Source: an uncultured Campylobacterota bacterium (GTDB lineage: Bacteria; Campylobacterota; Campylobacteria; Campylobacterales; Sulfurovaceae). Taken from it: DNA of 64,000 nucleotides. The notes beneath the pieces are model-generated. The model did not search any database. It had not been told where the DNA came from and saw only the letters and a program-made list of their open reading frames with translations. Location: the NCBI GenBank assembly GCA_937141405.1, contig CAKZQQ010000005.1, positions 1 through 64,000 of the forward strand, written 5' to 3'. Shown piece after piece: positions 1 to 10,508 of this stretch; the first letter of the stretch is position 1; the number at the start of each line of letters is the position of its first letter. The translations under genes and the position numbers were made by a program.

Positions 1-343
<343 letters not shown>

Positions 344-477
344 TTTTTTTCTATATAAGGTACTACCTTATTAAGTGCAAAGCACATAGTTGTAATCGTT
401 ACTTAGACTCTTAACAATATTAAGTTTCTCTTTCTCAATCAGAGAGAATCAAGCCTACTACGGTAAGTTTGCTTCTC
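344..477 (+). other. 23S-5S internal transcribed spacer
   Basis: This spacer of about 134 bases is AT-rich and contains no tRNA. A short pyrimidine/purine hairpin (TTTCTC..GAGAGAA around 425-448) could be part of the processing stem. I see no coding sequence. Confidence 0.7.
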
Positions 478-597
478 TTTGTGGTGGGGTTAGAGAGAGG
501 GTCACACCCGGCTCCATTTCGAACCCGGAAGTTAAGCCTCTCATCGCCGATAATACTGCACCCTACGGGTGTGGGAATGTAGGTCGCTGCCACATTG
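478..597 (+). rRNA. rrf: 5S ribosomal RNA
   Basis: Typical 5S sequence: CACACCCGGCTCCATTTCGA (502-521) is followed by CCCGGAAGTTAAGC, and the 3' part reads GGGAATGTAGGTCGCTGCCA. Helix I pairs TGTGG near 480-484 with CCACA at 590-594, which fixes the ends to within a few bases. It lies downstream of 23S in the usual rRNA operon order. Confidence 0.95.
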
Positions 598-961
598 AGA
601 ATTCTTTCTTTATTTACAAAATCATTTTTTTATTATTGTTTCGGAATTTTGTTTATGCTTTTGTTTCTGTTGTTGTTAGTGTTGGTTGTATAGAAATTAT
701 TCTGCCTATACTGTGTTAAAATTAAGATAGTAAATATACCATCAAAGTATCTATAAATTCAAGTCAAAGATTTGCAAAATGAGACTATTATATAACAATA
801 AAATATCAACATTGTTGCACCCTTATTTTGCATATTGAATACAATAGAAACATTTATTTATATAAAAATATGACAATTTGACATATTTTACTTAACTTCA
901 AAAATATAAATATATAATTTATTTATGCTTATATGCATAATATTAATTTAAAGGAGTGATT
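598..961. other. Intergenic region after the rRNA operon
   Basis: About 360 very AT-rich bases with no credible ORF, RNA gene or strong GC hairpin. The first 60 bases are T-rich and probably hold the rRNA operon end. The last ~90 bases hold the promoter candidate for the ComEA-like gene. Nothing else is recognisable. Confidence 0.6.
913..918 (+). promoter_or_regulatory. -10 box candidate for the ComEA-like gene
   Basis: TATAAT at 913-918 lies in an AT-rich tract about 45 bases before the start codon. A TTGACA at 878-883 is too far away (29 bases) to be its -35, although an alternative TATAAA at 905-910 would be 21 bases from it. Campylobacterota promoters often lack a -35, so only the -10 is offered. 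Confidence 0.35.
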
Positions 962-1204
962 ATGAGTTTAAAGAAGTTGGCTATCGTTGCCATCATGACA
1001 TTCGGAATGCTACATGCGATGAGTTTAGGTGAGCTAAATAAGGCTTCAAAAGAGGATTTAATGGCCATCAAAGGCATCGGAGATAAAAAGGCCGATACCA
1101 TCATGCATGCTAGACCCTATAAATCGTTTGAAGATTTACTCAGTGTCAAGGGTGTTGGTCCTGCTCTCGTTGAGAATATCAAGAAAGACGTGAAAAGCAA
1201 ATAA
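962..1204 (+). CDS. ComEA-like helix-hairpin-helix DNA-binding protein, exported
   Basis: Small (80 aa) protein with an N-terminal hydrophobic signal segment (LAIVAIMTFGMLHA) followed by a double helix-hairpin-helix of the ComEA type: LNKASKEDLMAIKGIGDKKA and LLSVKGVGPALVENI. In ComEA proteins this module binds double-stranded DNA in the periplasm during natural transformation. The start is ATG 962, because AAGGAG at 951-956 lies 5 bases upstream; a GTG at 956 overlaps that ribosome binding site and is unlikely. The gene is monocistronic and closed by a hairpin. DNA uptake is inferred from the family; no other competence gene is in the window. Confidence 0.88.
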   Translation: MSLKKLAIVAIMTFGMLHAMSLGELNKASKEDLMAIKGIGDKKADTIMHARPYKSFEDLLSVKGVGPALVENIKKDVKSK

Positions 1205-1212
1205 ACTCTACG

Positions 1213-1241
1213 AAGACCCTCTTGGGTCTTACTTTGTTTTT
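1213..1241 (+). terminator. Rho-independent terminator after the ComEA-like gene
   Basis: A perfect 7-bp stem, AAGACCC (1213-1219) with GGGTCTT (1224-1230) and a TCTT loop, is followed by ACTTTG and a run of seven T. It overlaps the stop codon of the convergent gene. Confidence 0.85.
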
Positions 1242-3721
1242 TTAGAATAAGGCTTGAGTGTTATAAGCATTTTTGGTAAAAGAAGTATAGCCCCACTTAA
1301 TAACGTGAACATGATAATAACCGTTAAAAATCCAAAATATATTGTAGGAATAAGGTTTGAAAACACAAGTACTGAAAAGCCTATCATGATGATGAGTGAT
1401 GTGAAAAGCATCGCATATCCAACGCTTTGATGTGTATTTACCATTGCTTGGAGGTAGTCTCCCGCTTTATCATACTCCTCTTTATATCTATGTATGTAGT
1501 GGATGGTATCATCAACGCCAATCCCGATAGAAATAGCGGCAATTGTTATGGTCATCACATCAAGCGGTATGCCTAGCCATCCCATGATTCCAAAAAGGAG
1601 TGATATAGGGACGATATTGGCTATGAGTGCTATAAAGGCAACCTTGAGAGACCTAAAGAGCAATAAAAACATAATAAAGAGTAGTATGAGAACAAATCCT
1701 AAAGTTTTAATCTGTGAGTCAAAGAGGGATTGTAGCATATTATTATAGAGCACCATAAGATTGGAGAGTCTATATTTCGTATCTTTATTTTGTATCACGC
1801 CTCTTAAATCATGCTCTATCTTTTTGATAAGTTCGTTTCTTCTGAGATTTGGATTGGAGTCTATGATTCTCGTTGAAATCCTTGCTTCATTGGATTCGAT
1901 ATTGATATAGGGTCGAAGGAGTAGGTCTTTATATCGATTAGGGAACATCTTGTAAAAGAGTGCTAAAGTGATACCGTCTAAATCTTCGCCGTGATTGAGC
2001 AATTTTCCTGTTTTAAGGAGCGAGCCAAGAGATTGTACTTTTCCAACTTCGGGGAGTGAATCGAGATAATTATGAACAGCCAAAATCGCCTCCATTTTAT
2101 CTTGAGTAAACCAGTATTGCGGGTCATCTGCACTCTTTGCAAATTCGTCTTCAAAATCATCAAAGAGATCATCATCTTGGGTTTCGGTAGTTTTAATATC
2201 TTGTTTGTTATCAAATTGTATGATTACATCAAGCGGTGTTGTGCCCCCAAGTTCTTCATCGATTACCTTCATGCCTTGGTAAATAGCAGTGGTTTTTTTA
2301 AAATAGTTAATAAAGCTATTTTCGACGATAAGTTTTGATGCCCCGGTAAGAGAGAAGATAACTACGATGATGCTTGTGATGAAAATAGCTTTTTTATCTT
2401 TAAGCACAAGGTTTGCGGTAAAATTTACAAAAGAGAATTTACTACTGCGTACAAATGAGTGCTTCTCTTCTTTTCTTGGTCGAAGCATGAGGATAGCCGG
2501 AAAAAGGAGAAAAGCAATGATAAACGATATTGCAACGCCTGTGCTCATCATAAGTCCTAAGTTTTGAACAGGTTTTATGCTTGAGAGAACCAATGAGCCA
2601 AATCCTGCTATAGTGGTGATTACGGCGAAGAATGTCGGGTTGAATTTGGAATCCATCGTTTCAACAACAAGCTCTTTTTGAGATATCTTATCGTGTGTGA
2701 TATCCTCAACCTCTCTATATCTTACTATGAGGTGGATAACGATTGAAAGTGTAATGATGAGCTGTAATGCAATAAAATTTGAGGATATAACAGTCACTTC
2801 CCAATCAAAAAAACCAAGGAGTCCTGTGGTCGCTACAACGGAAACACTACAGATAATGATAGGCACAAAAACCCACAATGCCCTCCTAAATAAAACCCAT
2901 AAAATAATCATTAGAATCGCCAGTAAAGATGTGCCGTATATAACAAGATCGCTCTTAACAAAACCGATGATATCAGCTGCAATCATATTGACCCCACCTA
3001 AAAACATAGAGCCCTCTGCGCTGTATTTTTTCATCACAGCCCTGATACTTGCTATATCTTCTGCTTCTTTGATTCTTGTTTTGTCTCGATAGGTTTTAAA
3101 CTCATTGTTTATCTGCTCAAGTTTTATCTTTTCATCTCTGTTAAGCGCAGTTTTTCTACTTTTATCTAGAAGTGCATTTCTTGCTTCGAGATAATGTGTA
3201 TATTGATTATCGTTCTTAAGGTTAAGTACAATCGCTGTAGTTGTGAAATCACTACTCACTAAGTTGTTACTATAAAATTCTGAAGTAAGAAATTCATGCT
3301 TGACTAATTTTTTATCAAATTTCTTTGTACTGAGGGTATCGACTCCGCCGGCAAGGTCACTTAGTGGAAGTGGAGGAGACTCCACAAGGGGGACATTGAG
3401 AATTGAAGTTATAGAATCAATCGTATCTATTTTAAGAAGGTCATCAGATATCTCTTTTATGATTTGTAGATTAGCATCATCGAGCAAGGCACCTTTTTTT
3501 GGAGAAAAAGTGAGAATCAAAAAGTTTGGACTATAATATTTTTTGGATACTTCTCTTGAAAATGCTAGATCGCTGTCATTTTCTAGGAGTAGCGTCTCAG
3601 AAGAGGCGTCTATCTCCAACTTTGTCGCATAATACCCTAAGATTCCTATGGACAATGAGATAAAGGCGAGTATGGCAAGCGGGTAGCGTGTTACCCACCT
3701 TGCGTAAAACTCTCTGATCAT
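1229..3721 (-). CDS. RND superfamily (MMPL/SSD-type) permease, probable lipid transporter of the MlaA-MlaC system
   Basis: An 830-aa RND-type protein. It has TM1 near residues 14-34, a periplasmic loop, a five-helix bundle around 260-410 containing the sterol-sensing-like permease fold, a second TM near 440, a second loop with an acidic insert (DDDLFDDFEDEF), and a final bundle with the MMPL-typical GIGVDDTIHYIHRY in TM10. Its start overlaps the stop of the MlaC gene by 4 bases (ATGA), so the two are translationally coupled. The same three-gene set (vacJ/mlaA, ttg2D/mlaC, RND permease) occurs in Campylobacter as I recall. Canonical Mla uses the ABC complex MlaFEDB; here an RND protein sits in its place. 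Proton-driven phospholipid movement is inference. Confidence 0.85.
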   Translation of the reverse strand: MIREFYARWVTRYPLAILAFISLSIGILGYYATKLEIDASSETLLLENDSDLAFSREVSKKYYSPNFLILTFSPKKGALLDDANLQIIKEISDDLLKIDTIDSITSILNVPLVESPPLPLSDLAGGVDTLSTKKFDKKLVKHEFLTSEFYSNNLVSSDFTTTAIVLNLKNDNQYTHYLEARNALLDKSRKTALNRDEKIKLEQINNEFKTYRDKTRIKEAEDIASIRAVMKKYSAEGSMFLGGVNMIAADIIGFVKSDLVIYGTSLLAILMIILWVLFRRALWVFVPIIICSVSVVATTGLLGFFDWEVTVISSNFIALQLIITLSIVIHLIVRYREVEDITHDKISQKELVVETMDSKFNPTFFAVITTIAGFGSLVLSSIKPVQNLGLMMSTGVAISFIIAFLLFPAILMLRPRKEEKHSFVRSSKFSFVNFTANLVLKDKKAIFITSIIVVIFSLTGASKLIVENSFINYFKKTTAIYQGMKVIDEELGGTTPLDVIIQFDNKQDIKTTETQDDDLFDDFEDEFAKSADDPQYWFTQDKMEAILAVHNYLDSLPEVGKVQSLGSLLKTGKLLNHGEDLDGITLALFYKMFPNRYKDLLLRPYINIESNEARISTRIIDSNPNLRRNELIKKIEHDLRGVIQNKDTKYRLSNLMVLYNNMLQSLFDSQIKTLGFVLILLFIMFLLLFRSLKVAFIALIANIVPISLLFGIMGWLGIPLDVMTITIAAISIGIGVDDTIHYIHRYKEEYDKAGDYLQAMVNTHQSVGYAMLFTSLIIMIGFSVLVFSNLIPTIYFGFLTVIIMFTLLSGAILLLPKMLITLKPYSKKTK

Positions 3722-4308
3722 TTAATCTCTTCACTTCTTAATTGAGCGAGAATTTTTTGAAAGCTTTTTTCTTTGAGAAGTCCGGAAAATTGTTGTCTAT
3801 ATGTTTGAATGATACTTACACCTGAGATATCTACATCGTAGATTTTCCAATCACCTTTATTGTTGTAAAAGTTATAATTGATAGGATATGTTTCGTCTTT
3901 GCCTATGAGTTCTGTTTGTAGCTGGAGCCTATTTTTTTGATAGTTTTTGAGCCCGAGTACAACTACTTTTTGATTGTCATAAAGCGCAAGTTTATCGACA
4001 TAGGACTGTTTTAATTTTTTTTCAAAAAGCTTAACAAACTCTTTTTTTTCTGAATTTGAGATTGCTCCCCATTGTTGTTTTCCAAGCGCCAATTTAGACA
4101 TGATGTTATAATCAAACACTTCATCAAGCAGACTAAATATCTTTTGAGCTTGTTGTTTTTTTGTCAAACTTTTTGTGTTAAGAATATTGAGTGCTTGATT
4201 GATTTTAATAGATATATCTTTTTCTATCGCGTTTTTTTCTAAAGCAAAAAGTCCCGAAGAAAGCGTTGTAAAAAGGATTATAGCTGTTGTTATTTTTCTA
4301 AATTTCAT
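3718..4308 (-). CDS. mlaC: MlaC/Ttg2D-family periplasmic phospholipid-binding protein
   Basis: A 196-aa protein with a signal peptide (ITTAIILFTTLSSGLFA) and the Tgt2/MlaC fold. Family-typical features are LNILNTKSLTKKQQAQKIF at the start of the mature part, the DEVFDYNIMSKLALGKQQW block, and GDWKIYDVDISGVSIIQTYR near the C-terminus. MlaC shuttles phospholipid between the outer-membrane lipoprotein MlaA and the inner-membrane transporter. The gene lies 8 bases after mlaA, with AAGGAG reused from the end of mlaA, and overlaps the RND permease gene by 4 bases. Confidence 0.93.
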   Translation of the reverse strand: MKFRKITTAIILFTTLSSGLFALEKNAIEKDISIKINQALNILNTKSLTKKQQAQKIFSLLDEVFDYNIMSKLALGKQQWGAISNSEKKEFVKLFEKKLKQSYVDKLALYDNQKVVVLGLKNYQKNRLQLQTELIGKDETYPINYNFYNNKGDWKIYDVDISGVSIIQTYRQQFSGLLKEKSFQKILAQLRSEEIK

Positions 4309-4316
4309 GTTTTGTG

Positions 4317-5108
4317 TTACTCCTTAATTTGTTGTTCTCTGAGTTGTTTATAACTGTCTCGTAAGAATGGATAAAAATCAAGTGCATCTTTTTTGATACT
4401 CTCATATTGTCCTAGCTGTAAAGAGGTTTTGTTGATGACTTTGTAGGCCTTAATGACAGCCCCCATAGCAGTAGTTTGCGGTATATCATAATCAAACATA
4501 TGGTTTCCTAGGTATGGAAGAGGGCTAATGAAGCTATCAGCTGCTAATCCCACCGAGTCTCTTATGTTGGAAGGTCCTAAAAAAGGCCACACGATAGGGA
4601 TACCTTCGCCTACGCCATAACTTCCTAGGGTTTGGCCAAAATCTTCATCATAACTTTCCCATCCGAGATCACTTTTTGCCGGATCAAAAAAACCTCCAAG
4701 TCCAAACGTTGTATTGACAAGAAATCTTCCACCCTCAATGGAGGCTCTTTTAAATTTGAACTGCAATACATTGTTTGTGAGCCTTACCGGAGTTTCAAGG
4801 TTGTAAAAAAAGTTTTTTATCGCTACTCTTCCACCTCTTGGAACTATATAGGCATAGCTCGAAGCTATTGGATCAAGTAGGTAGATATATACTTTATCGT
4901 TAAAACTCGTCATAATTCTGTTATAGCCCTCAAGCGGGTCATAAACTGCTTGTGTTTCAAACTCATTATCGAAGTCATCGAAGTCATCAAAAATATCTTG
5001 CTCAGATGAGGCATCCGTTTTTGGCGCAATAGCACTACTATTTGTTTTAGAGCACCCTATAAACAAAAAAGAGAGAAAAAAAACAACAAAAATCTTTTTC
5101 ACCTGCAA
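4317..5108 (-). CDS. mlaA: MlaA/VacJ-family outer-membrane lipoprotein
   Basis: A 263-aa VacJ/MlaA protein. It has a lipoprotein signal with lipobox LFIG-C, then the family block DPLEGYNRIMTSFNDKVYIY, RVAIKNFFYNLETPVRLTNN, and FGQTLGSYGVGEGIPIVWPF followed by GPSNIRDSVG. MlaA removes mislocalised phospholipid from the outer leaflet and passes it to MlaC. The start is ambiguous between TTG 5108 and GTG 5102: the GGAAGG at 5112-5117 is 3 bases from the TTG and 9 from the GTG, so GTG 5102 (MKKIFVV..) is quite possible. It is the first gene of the mlaA-mlaC-RND operon. Confidence 0.93.
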   Translation of the reverse strand: MQVKKIFVVFFLSFLFIGCSKTNSSAIAPKTDASSEQDIFDDFDDFDNEFETQAVYDPLEGYNRIMTSFNDKVYIYLLDPIASSYAYIVPRGGRVAIKNFFYNLETPVRLTNNVLQFKFKRASIEGGRFLVNTTFGLGGFFDPAKSDLGWESYDEDFGQTLGSYGVGEGIPIVWPFLGPSNIRDSVGLAADSFISPLPYLGNHMFDYDIPQTTAMGAVIKAYKVINKTSLQLGQYESIKKDALDFYPFLRDSYKQLREQQIKE

Positions 5109-5140
5109 TTGCCTTCCCTTGAGCTATTTTATATTTAGAT

Positions 5141-5146
5141 ATTATA
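5141..5146 (-). promoter_or_regulatory. -10 box candidate for the mlaA operon
   Basis: Perfect TATAAT on the minus strand about 35 bases before the mlaA start, in the divergent region between mlaA and argH. No convincing -35 is seen. Confidence 0.4.
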
Positions 5147-5282
5147 GTTAAAATTACCAAAAATCGTATTGAATAATTGTGTATTACCTGTGGTTTTATC
5201 TTCCAAATAGACTCTATTTTTGAATTTATTTTATTAAATTTAGATAAAATGATAGGGATTAAACCAAAAAAGAGGTATTGAA

Positions 5283-6677
5283 GTGAGTAAGAAAAAGATT
5301 GCATCAGCTAGAATCGGTATTGAGAGCTCCGATTTGCTTAAAGAGCTAAATAACTCATTGCCTTTCGATAAAACACTCTATCTAGAAGACATCAAGGGTT
5401 CATTGGCACACGCTTCAATGTTGGCAAATAAAGGAATAATCTCCGGAGATGACTTTAAAAAGATAAATCTAGGACTTAATGAGATATTAGAAGAGATTAC
5501 AAGTGGAAGCTGGGATATCGAGGAAGACCAACAAGAAGATATCCATATGGCAATCGAGTATAGACTTACTCAAAAGATAGGCGATGCCGGCAAAAGACTT
5601 CATACTGCTAGAAGTAGAAATGATCAAGTCGCGCTTGATTTTAGACTCTATGTTCAAAAAGAGACAAAAGAGATCACAGCCCTTTTGTCCAATCTTATGA
5701 AGAGCCTCCTTGAAATTGCTTCAAAGCATACCGAAACACTCCTGCCCGGTATGACGCATCTACAGCATGCACAGCCCATCAACTTCGGATACCACATAAT
5801 GGCGTATGCAAGTATGTTCAAAAGAGATTTTGAGCGTTTCTTGAGTAGTTATGAGCGAAATAATCTTTCCCCACTTGGATGTGCTGCGCTTGCGGGGACA
5901 CCCCATCCGATAGATAGGGATATGACTGCATCTGCTTTAGGTTTTGATGCGCCTACACTCAACTGTCTCGATACCGTGAGCGATAGAGATTTTGCATTGG
6001 AGATTCTTTTTAATATCGCCACGATGATGATGCATATTAGTAGACTCAGTGAAGAGTTGATACTTTGGAGTAGTAGTGAGTTTGGATGGATAAAATTATC
6101 AGACAGACATGCGACAGGGAGCTCTATCATGCCTCAGAAGAAAAACCCGGATATCCCCGAACTACTTCGTGGAAAAACCGGTCGGGCAAATGGAAATCTA
6201 ATCTCGCTTTTGACGGTAATGAAAGGTTTGCCGCTTGCTTACAATAAAGATATGCAAGAAGATAAAGAGGGGGTTTTTGATAGTGTCAAGACGGCAAAAC
6301 TCTCTTTGAGCATACTCGAGGAGATGCTTGCTCAGATGACAATCAAAAAAGCGGCAATGGAGCGTGCTTGTAAGGTTGGCCATTTAAGTGCTACTGATCT
6401 TGCTGATTATCTTGTAAAAAAATTAGGCATTCCTTTTAGAGATGCGTATCATATCGTCGGTAATACTGTCAATCTAGCAGAAGAGCAAGGTGTGGATATA
6501 TCAGAGCTGAGCTTGGAAGCATTGCAGAGTATTGAGTCCAATATAGAAGAGGATGTTTTAGGCATTTTAGATAATAGAGCCTGTATGAATGCCAGAAGGT
6601 CAAAGGGTGGTACGGCTACTATCCGCACTAAAGAGCAGATAGAAGCACTCAAAAGTTGGCTAGAAAATCTTAGATAG
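5283..6677 (+). CDS. argH: Argininosuccinate lyase
   Basis: A 464-aa member of the fumarase/aspartase superfamily. It cleaves argininosuccinate to arginine and fumarate, the last step of arginine synthesis. The superfamily signature [12 protein letters not shown] is at about residues 279-290, with the catalytic serine in the SS pair. Other ArgH-typical segments are [18 protein letters not shown] and [14 protein letters not shown]. The start is GTG with AGAGG seven bases upstream. Length is normal for the family. argB and argD, for the same pathway, are also in this window but in other operons. Confidence 0.97.
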   Translation: MSKKKIASARIGIESSDLLKELNNSLPFDKTLYLEDIKGSLAHASMLANKGIISGDDFKKINLGLNEILEEITSGSWDIEEDQQEDIHMAIEYRLTQKIGDAGKRLHTARSRNDQVALDFRLYVQKETKEITALLSNLMKSLLEIASKHTETLLPGMTHLQHAQPINFGYHIMAYASMFKRDFERFLSSYERNNLSPLGCAALAGTPHPIDRDMTASALGFDAPTLNCLDTVSDRDFALEILFNIATMMMHISRLSEELILWSSSEFGWIKLSDRHATGSSIMPQKKNPDIPELLRGKTGRANGNLISLLTVMKGLPLAYNKDMQEDKEGVFDSVKTAKLSLSILEEMLAQMTIKKAAMERACKVGHLSATDLADYLVKKLGIPFRDAYHIVGNTVNLAEEQGVDISELSLEALQSIESNIEEDVLGILDNRACMNARRSKGGTATIRTKEQIEALKSWLENLR

Positions 6678-6682
6678 AGGAG

Positions 6683-6702
6683 TCTCACATATTTTTGTGA
6701 GA
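6683..6702. terminator. Stem-loop between convergent argH and HIT genes
   Basis: TCTCACA (6683-6689) pairs perfectly with TGTGAGA (6696-6702) around a TATTTT loop. There is no clear T run on the plus side, so terminator function for argH is only possible. It overlaps the end of the HIT gene. Confidence 0.35.
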
Positions 6703-7038
6703 TTCATCATGCATATGTTCCCATTTTAATTGACCGCCACCAAGCATATGAAAATGGAGGTGGTGTATCTCTTGTGCACCATCATCTCCATTGTTTGTAA
6801 TAAGTCTATAGCCTGTTTTATCTACACCTGTTTTTTCAGCAACTTTTTGTGCAAAAGGCGTAAGGGCACGCATTGTTTCTCCTGAAACATTTTGAAAACA
6901 ATCAATATGCTCTTTTGGAATGATCAATATATGTATGGGGGCTTTTGGATAGAGATCATGGAATGCTAAGAAGTTTTCATCTTCAAGTACCATGTTGCAC
7001 GGCAACTCTTTATTTACTATTTTACAAAATATACACAT
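6685..7038 (-). CDS. HIT-family nucleotide-binding protein (HINT type)
   Basis: A 117-aa histidine-triad protein. It has an N-terminal zinc-type pair CIFC, the helix-sheet core DLYPKAPIHILIIPKEHID, and the HIT motif HHLHFHMLGG at about residues 92-101. HINT proteins hydrolyse nucleoside phosphoramidates and acyl-adenylates. It sits divergently just before pheS, and a HIT gene next to pheS recurs in Campylobacter. The link could be clean-up of aminoacyl-AMP, but that is inference. Confidence 0.93.
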   Translation of the reverse strand: MCIFCKIVNKELPCNMVLEDENFLAFHDLYPKAPIHILIIPKEHIDCFQNVSGETMRALTPFAQKVAEKTGVDKTGYRLITNNGDDGAQEIHHLHFHMLGGGQLKWEHMHDESHKNM

Positions 7039-7170
7039 ACATACTCCTGCAATTTATGTTGAGACGATTATAGCACAATTTCAAGCAAGAAATAAATGCT
7101 ACTATGGTAAACTCTCAAACGAACTTTAGATAGTTACTATCAGTATTTTAAGCTAGAAAATTAGGATGTC

Positions 7171-8172
7171 ATGAAAGATTTAGAGAATATATCACAACTC
7201 ATCGATCAATCTGTCTCTTTAGATGATTTAGAGAAGGTCAGAGTTGAGATTTTTGGTAAAAAAGGGGTGCTCTCAAAGGGTTTTGTGAAGCTCAAAGAGC
7301 TCCAAGGTGAAGAGAAAAAAGAGGAAGCACAAAGACTCAATGAGCTCAAGGAGAGTCTCTTAGGGCTTTTTGATGCAAAATATTCTGAGATAAAAAACAA
7401 AGAGGTAGAAGCAAAGCTCAAAGAGGATGCCCTAGATCTTACACTGTATCAAAATAGTTACCAGACAGCAGCACTGCATCCTGTCATGGAGACTATGGAT
7501 AGGATTATAGAGTATTTTGTCTCTTTGAATTTTTCTATCGAAAATGGGCCACTAGTTGAAGATGATTTCCATAACTTTGAAGCTTTGAATCTTCCTAAAA
7601 ATCATCCTGCTAGAGATATGCAAGATACTTTCTATTTTGCCGATAATTCACTCCTTCGAACTCATACATCTCCGGTGCAGATAAGAAAAATGATGGACAC
7701 AAAACCACCTATTCGAATGATAGCTCCGGGGGTAGTTTTTAGGCGAGATTATGATCTAACCCATACTCCGATGTTTCATCAGGTGGAAGGGCTAGTTATC
7801 GATGCAAAAGATAAAGTCAATTTTGCCCATCTCAAATCGATACTAACAGAATTTCTTCTAGAGATGTTCGGTGATGTGAAGGTCAGATTTAGACCAAGCT
7901 TTTTCCCTTTTACGGAGCCCTCTTCAGAAGTTGACATATCATGCATATTTTGCAAAGGCGAGGGGTGTCGCGTCTGCTCTCATACGGGTTGGATCGAGGT
8001 ACTTGGTTGTGGTATAGTCGATCCCAATGTATTTAAGGCCGTAGGCTATGAAGATGTAAGCGGATATGCTTTTGGTATCGGGATTGAGAGACTTGCAATG
8101 TTGATTCATGAGATACCTGATCTTCGATCTCTTTTTGAGGGTGATATTCGTTTATTGGAGCAGTTTAGATGA
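7171..8172 (+). CDS. pheS: Phenylalanine--tRNA ligase alpha subunit
   Basis: A 333-aa catalytic subunit of the (alpha-beta)2 PheRS. The N-terminal coiled coil (residues ~1-90, rich in Lys/Glu) binds tRNA. The class II catalytic core follows, with motif 2 [18 protein letters not shown] and motif 3 [13 protein letters not shown] CxxC..CxxC cluster ([12 protein letters not shown]), usual in bacterial PheS, lies near residue 255. The start ATG has a weak AGGA upstream. pheT overlaps the stop by 4 bases (ATGA), consistent with equal subunit synthesis. Confidence 0.97.
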   Translation: MKDLENISQLIDQSVSLDDLEKVRVEIFGKKGVLSKGFVKLKELQGEEKKEEAQRLNELKESLLGLFDAKYSEIKNKEVEAKLKEDALDLTLYQNSYQTAALHPVMETMDRIIEYFVSLNFSIENGPLVEDDFHNFEALNLPKNHPARDMQDTFYFADNSLLRTHTSPVQIRKMMDTKPPIRMIAPGVVFRRDYDLTHTPMFHQVEGLVIDAKDKVNFAHLKSILTEFLLEMFGDVKVRFRPSFFPFTEPSSEVDISCIFCKGEGCRVCSHTGWIEVLGCGIVDPNVFKAVGYEDVSGYAFGIGIERLAMLIHEIPDLRSLFEGDIRLLEQFR

Positions 8173-10508
8173 TAGTAACAAGAAATTGGTTATCGGAATT
8201 TGTTGATTTAGAAGGTATCTCCGATGAGCTTATATGTGATACGTTAAATTCTATAGGATTAGAGGTTGCAAGTCTTCAAAAGATAGAAATTCCCGAAGGT
8301 GTTGTTATCGGTAAAATCATATCTTGTCAAAAGCATCCTGATGCCGATAAACTCAATGTTTGCGAAGTAGATACCGGATATAGCATAAGACAGATAGTGT
8401 GCGGTGCCGCTAATGTTGTTGATGCCGAGTATGTTGCCGTTGCTACCATAGGCACGCAACTTCCAAGCGGGCTTGAGATAAAGCATGCTAATTTAAGAGG
8501 TGTGGATAGCGATGGGATGATCTGTTCTGCTTCGGAGATTGGACTGCCTAGTTTTGGCGAGGGCATTATGATACTTGATGCAAGTATAGGCGAACTTATA
8601 GTTGGTGAAGCTTTGAGCAATTATGAGTCTGTGGCTGATAGCATTATAGAGGTGGAATTAACCCCAAACAGAGGCGATTGCTTGAGTGTTTTAGGTGTCG
8701 CACGCGATTTGAGTGCTGCGCTTAGTAGGGACATGAGAGAGATTGATCTTAAGCTCAATGAGCATACTTCAAGAGCAGGTATATCAAGGCATGCTTCGCT
8801 AGAAAGTGAAAAGAAATTTGATATAGATCTTATTTTCGCACTTGTAAATATCGATGTACTCTCTCTGCCGTTTATTATAAAATTGCGATTAGCTTTTATC
8901 GAGGAGGAAGTTAAAGATAGGATATCCGCGATTACACTTTATGCAACAAACTCAATCGGGGTGATAATAAGAGCTTACAATGAGGGCTGTTTTAGCAAGG
9001 ATGACGGGGTTGCAAAGATCAAAATATCACAGAATGAAAAAGGGCTTATAGAGGTTTTGGCCTCTGAGAATATATGCTCAACCGTCGGCGTTAATCAGTA
9101 TGCAGGTTGCACCCCTATCATCAACGGCGAAAAAGTGTTTATCGAAGCGAGCTATATCTCTGCGGAAAATTTATCTTCGATGGATGTTACAAAAAAAGAT
9201 ATACAGACTGATAACTTTTACTACAATACCTCAAGGGGGAGCAATCCGGATGTAGATTTCGGCATAAAATATACATTGAAACTTCTAGAGAAAAGCTCAA
9301 ACACGGAGATATATGATGGTTTCTTAATTCATGAATATAAAAAAGAGAACACTATCATCAAGGTATCGATAAGTCAACTATCAAAGATTATTGGTGCAGA
9401 GCTCGATAAAAGTAGTGTAGTCTCTATCTTGAAGAGATTAGGCTTTGAGGTATCAATTTCCAGTGAAGATCTCTTGGCGATTACCGTGCCTCTATTTAGA
9501 GCAGATATACTCAATGCTCAAGATATTGCTGAAGAGATTTTAAGAATGACCGGCATTGATAACATTAAGTCTCAAGCCCTCTCTTTTGTTGAAAATTATC
9601 ATACACGAGCGGTTTATGACGAATATTTGGCAAAAAAGAGTATACGATGCAAAAGTGTTGGAGCCGGATTTTATGAAACGGTTAGTTACATTTTTAGCGA
9701 AAGAAAGTTATTGGAAAAATATGGATTTGAGGTTATTGATAAAAACCTAGAACTCTTAAATCCGATTGTTGAAGAGCTGAATACTCTACGATCGACACTT
9801 CTTGTCAACCTTCTTCTAGCAGCAAAGAGAAATGCAAGTTATTCAAAAAGAACCATACCTCTTTTTGAGATAGGAGCAGTTTTCGATAAAAATAGAGAAC
9901 AAAAAGAGAAGATAGCTTTTCTTTTTAGCGGTAGCAGTGATTCGGAAAATATAACCAATAGCGGCAAGCCAAAAATGATATATGCCGATGCATTTATACA
10001 AAAATTAGGCTCATCCATAGGGCTGTTTGATTTGGCACCTTGTACTTTTCAAAATAGCCTAATTCATCCATACCAATCTGCTGATATAGTTATCGAGGGA
10101 AAAGTTTGCGGATATATTTCTAAATTGCATCCAATTGCACAAGAGGATTTTGGCATTAAAGATACATTTATCGCAGAGCTAGATGTTCACCCTCTTATAA
10201 AAACAAAAAAAGTTGCAAGTGCAATATCCAATTTTCAAGGGGTTTATAAAGATATCAGCGTCGTTCTATCAAAAGATATCGTTTACTCCGAGATCAAATC
10301 TACTATTGATACTTTAGATTTGGATTATCTCAAAGCATTTTATCCGATAGATATCTACAGTGATAAAGCTTTAAAAAAGGATAGAAGTTTAACGCTTAGG
10401 ATGTATATTCAGTCACATGAAAAGACACTAGAAGATACGGACATAGAGAGTGTTGTTGGTGCGATACTTTCAAAACTTGAAGATAACTTTGGAGCAAAAT
10501 TACGATGA
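8169..10508 (+). CDS. pheT: Phenylalanine--tRNA ligase beta subunit
   Basis: A 779-aa beta subunit. An EMAPII-like tRNA-binding domain lies at about residues 40-150 ([20 protein letters not shown]), then the B3/B4 region that carries editing activity in the family, then the B5 and catalytic-like domains. The C-terminal ferredoxin-fold anticodon-binding domain begins near residue 690 ([16 protein letters not shown]). It overlaps pheS and aroA by 4 bases each, in the tightly coupled run pheS-pheT-aroA-ispH. The B3/B4 region looks divergent by eye; whether the editing site is intact was not resolved. Confidence 0.97.
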   Translation: MIVTRNWLSEFVDLEGISDELICDTLNSIGLEVASLQKIEIPEGVVIGKIISCQKHPDADKLNVCEVDTGYSIRQIVCGAANVVDAEYVAVATIGTQLPSGLEIKHANLRGVDSDGMICSASEIGLPSFGEGIMILDASIGELIVGEALSNYESVADSIIEVELTPNRGDCLSVLGVARDLSAALSRDMREIDLKLNEHTSRAGISRHASLESEKKFDIDLIFALVNIDVLSLPFIIKLRLAFIEEEVKDRISAITLYATNSIGVIIRAYNEGCFSKDDGVAKIKISQNEKGLIEVLASENICSTVGVNQYAGCTPIINGEKVFIEASYISAENLSSMDVTKKDIQTDNFYYNTSRGSNPDVDFGIKYTLKLLEKSSNTEIYDGFLIHEYKKENTIIKVSISQLSKIIGAELDKSSVVSILKRLGFEVSISSEDLLAITVPLFRADILNAQDIAEEILRMTGIDNIKSQALSFVENYHTRAVYDEYLAKKSIRCKSVGAGFYETVSYIFSERKLLEKYGFEVIDKNLELLNPIVEELNTLRSTLLVNLLLAAKRNASYSKRTIPLFEIGAVFDKNREQKEKIAFLFSGSSDSENITNSGKPKMIYADAFIQKLGSSIGLFDLAPCTFQNSLIHPYQSADIVIEGKVCGYISKLHPIAQEDFGIKDTFIAELDVHPLIKTKKVASAISNFQGVYKDISVVLSKDIVYSEIKSTIDTLDLDYLKAFYPIDIYSDKALKKDRSLTLRMYIQSHEKTLEDTDIESVVGAILSKLEDNFGAKLR

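Noticed and set aside
344-477. tRNA gene in the 23S-5S spacer
   Set aside because: No cloverleaf or TTC-arm sequence is present; only a short hairpin.
878-883. TTGACA as -35 of the ComEA-like gene promoter
   Set aside because: The distance to the TATAAT is 29 bases, far from the usual 16-18.
8819-9400. Divergent middle of pheT as a possible frameshift or domain replacement
   Set aside because: The frame is open throughout, total length is normal, and the B3/B4 region is known to vary between bacteria.
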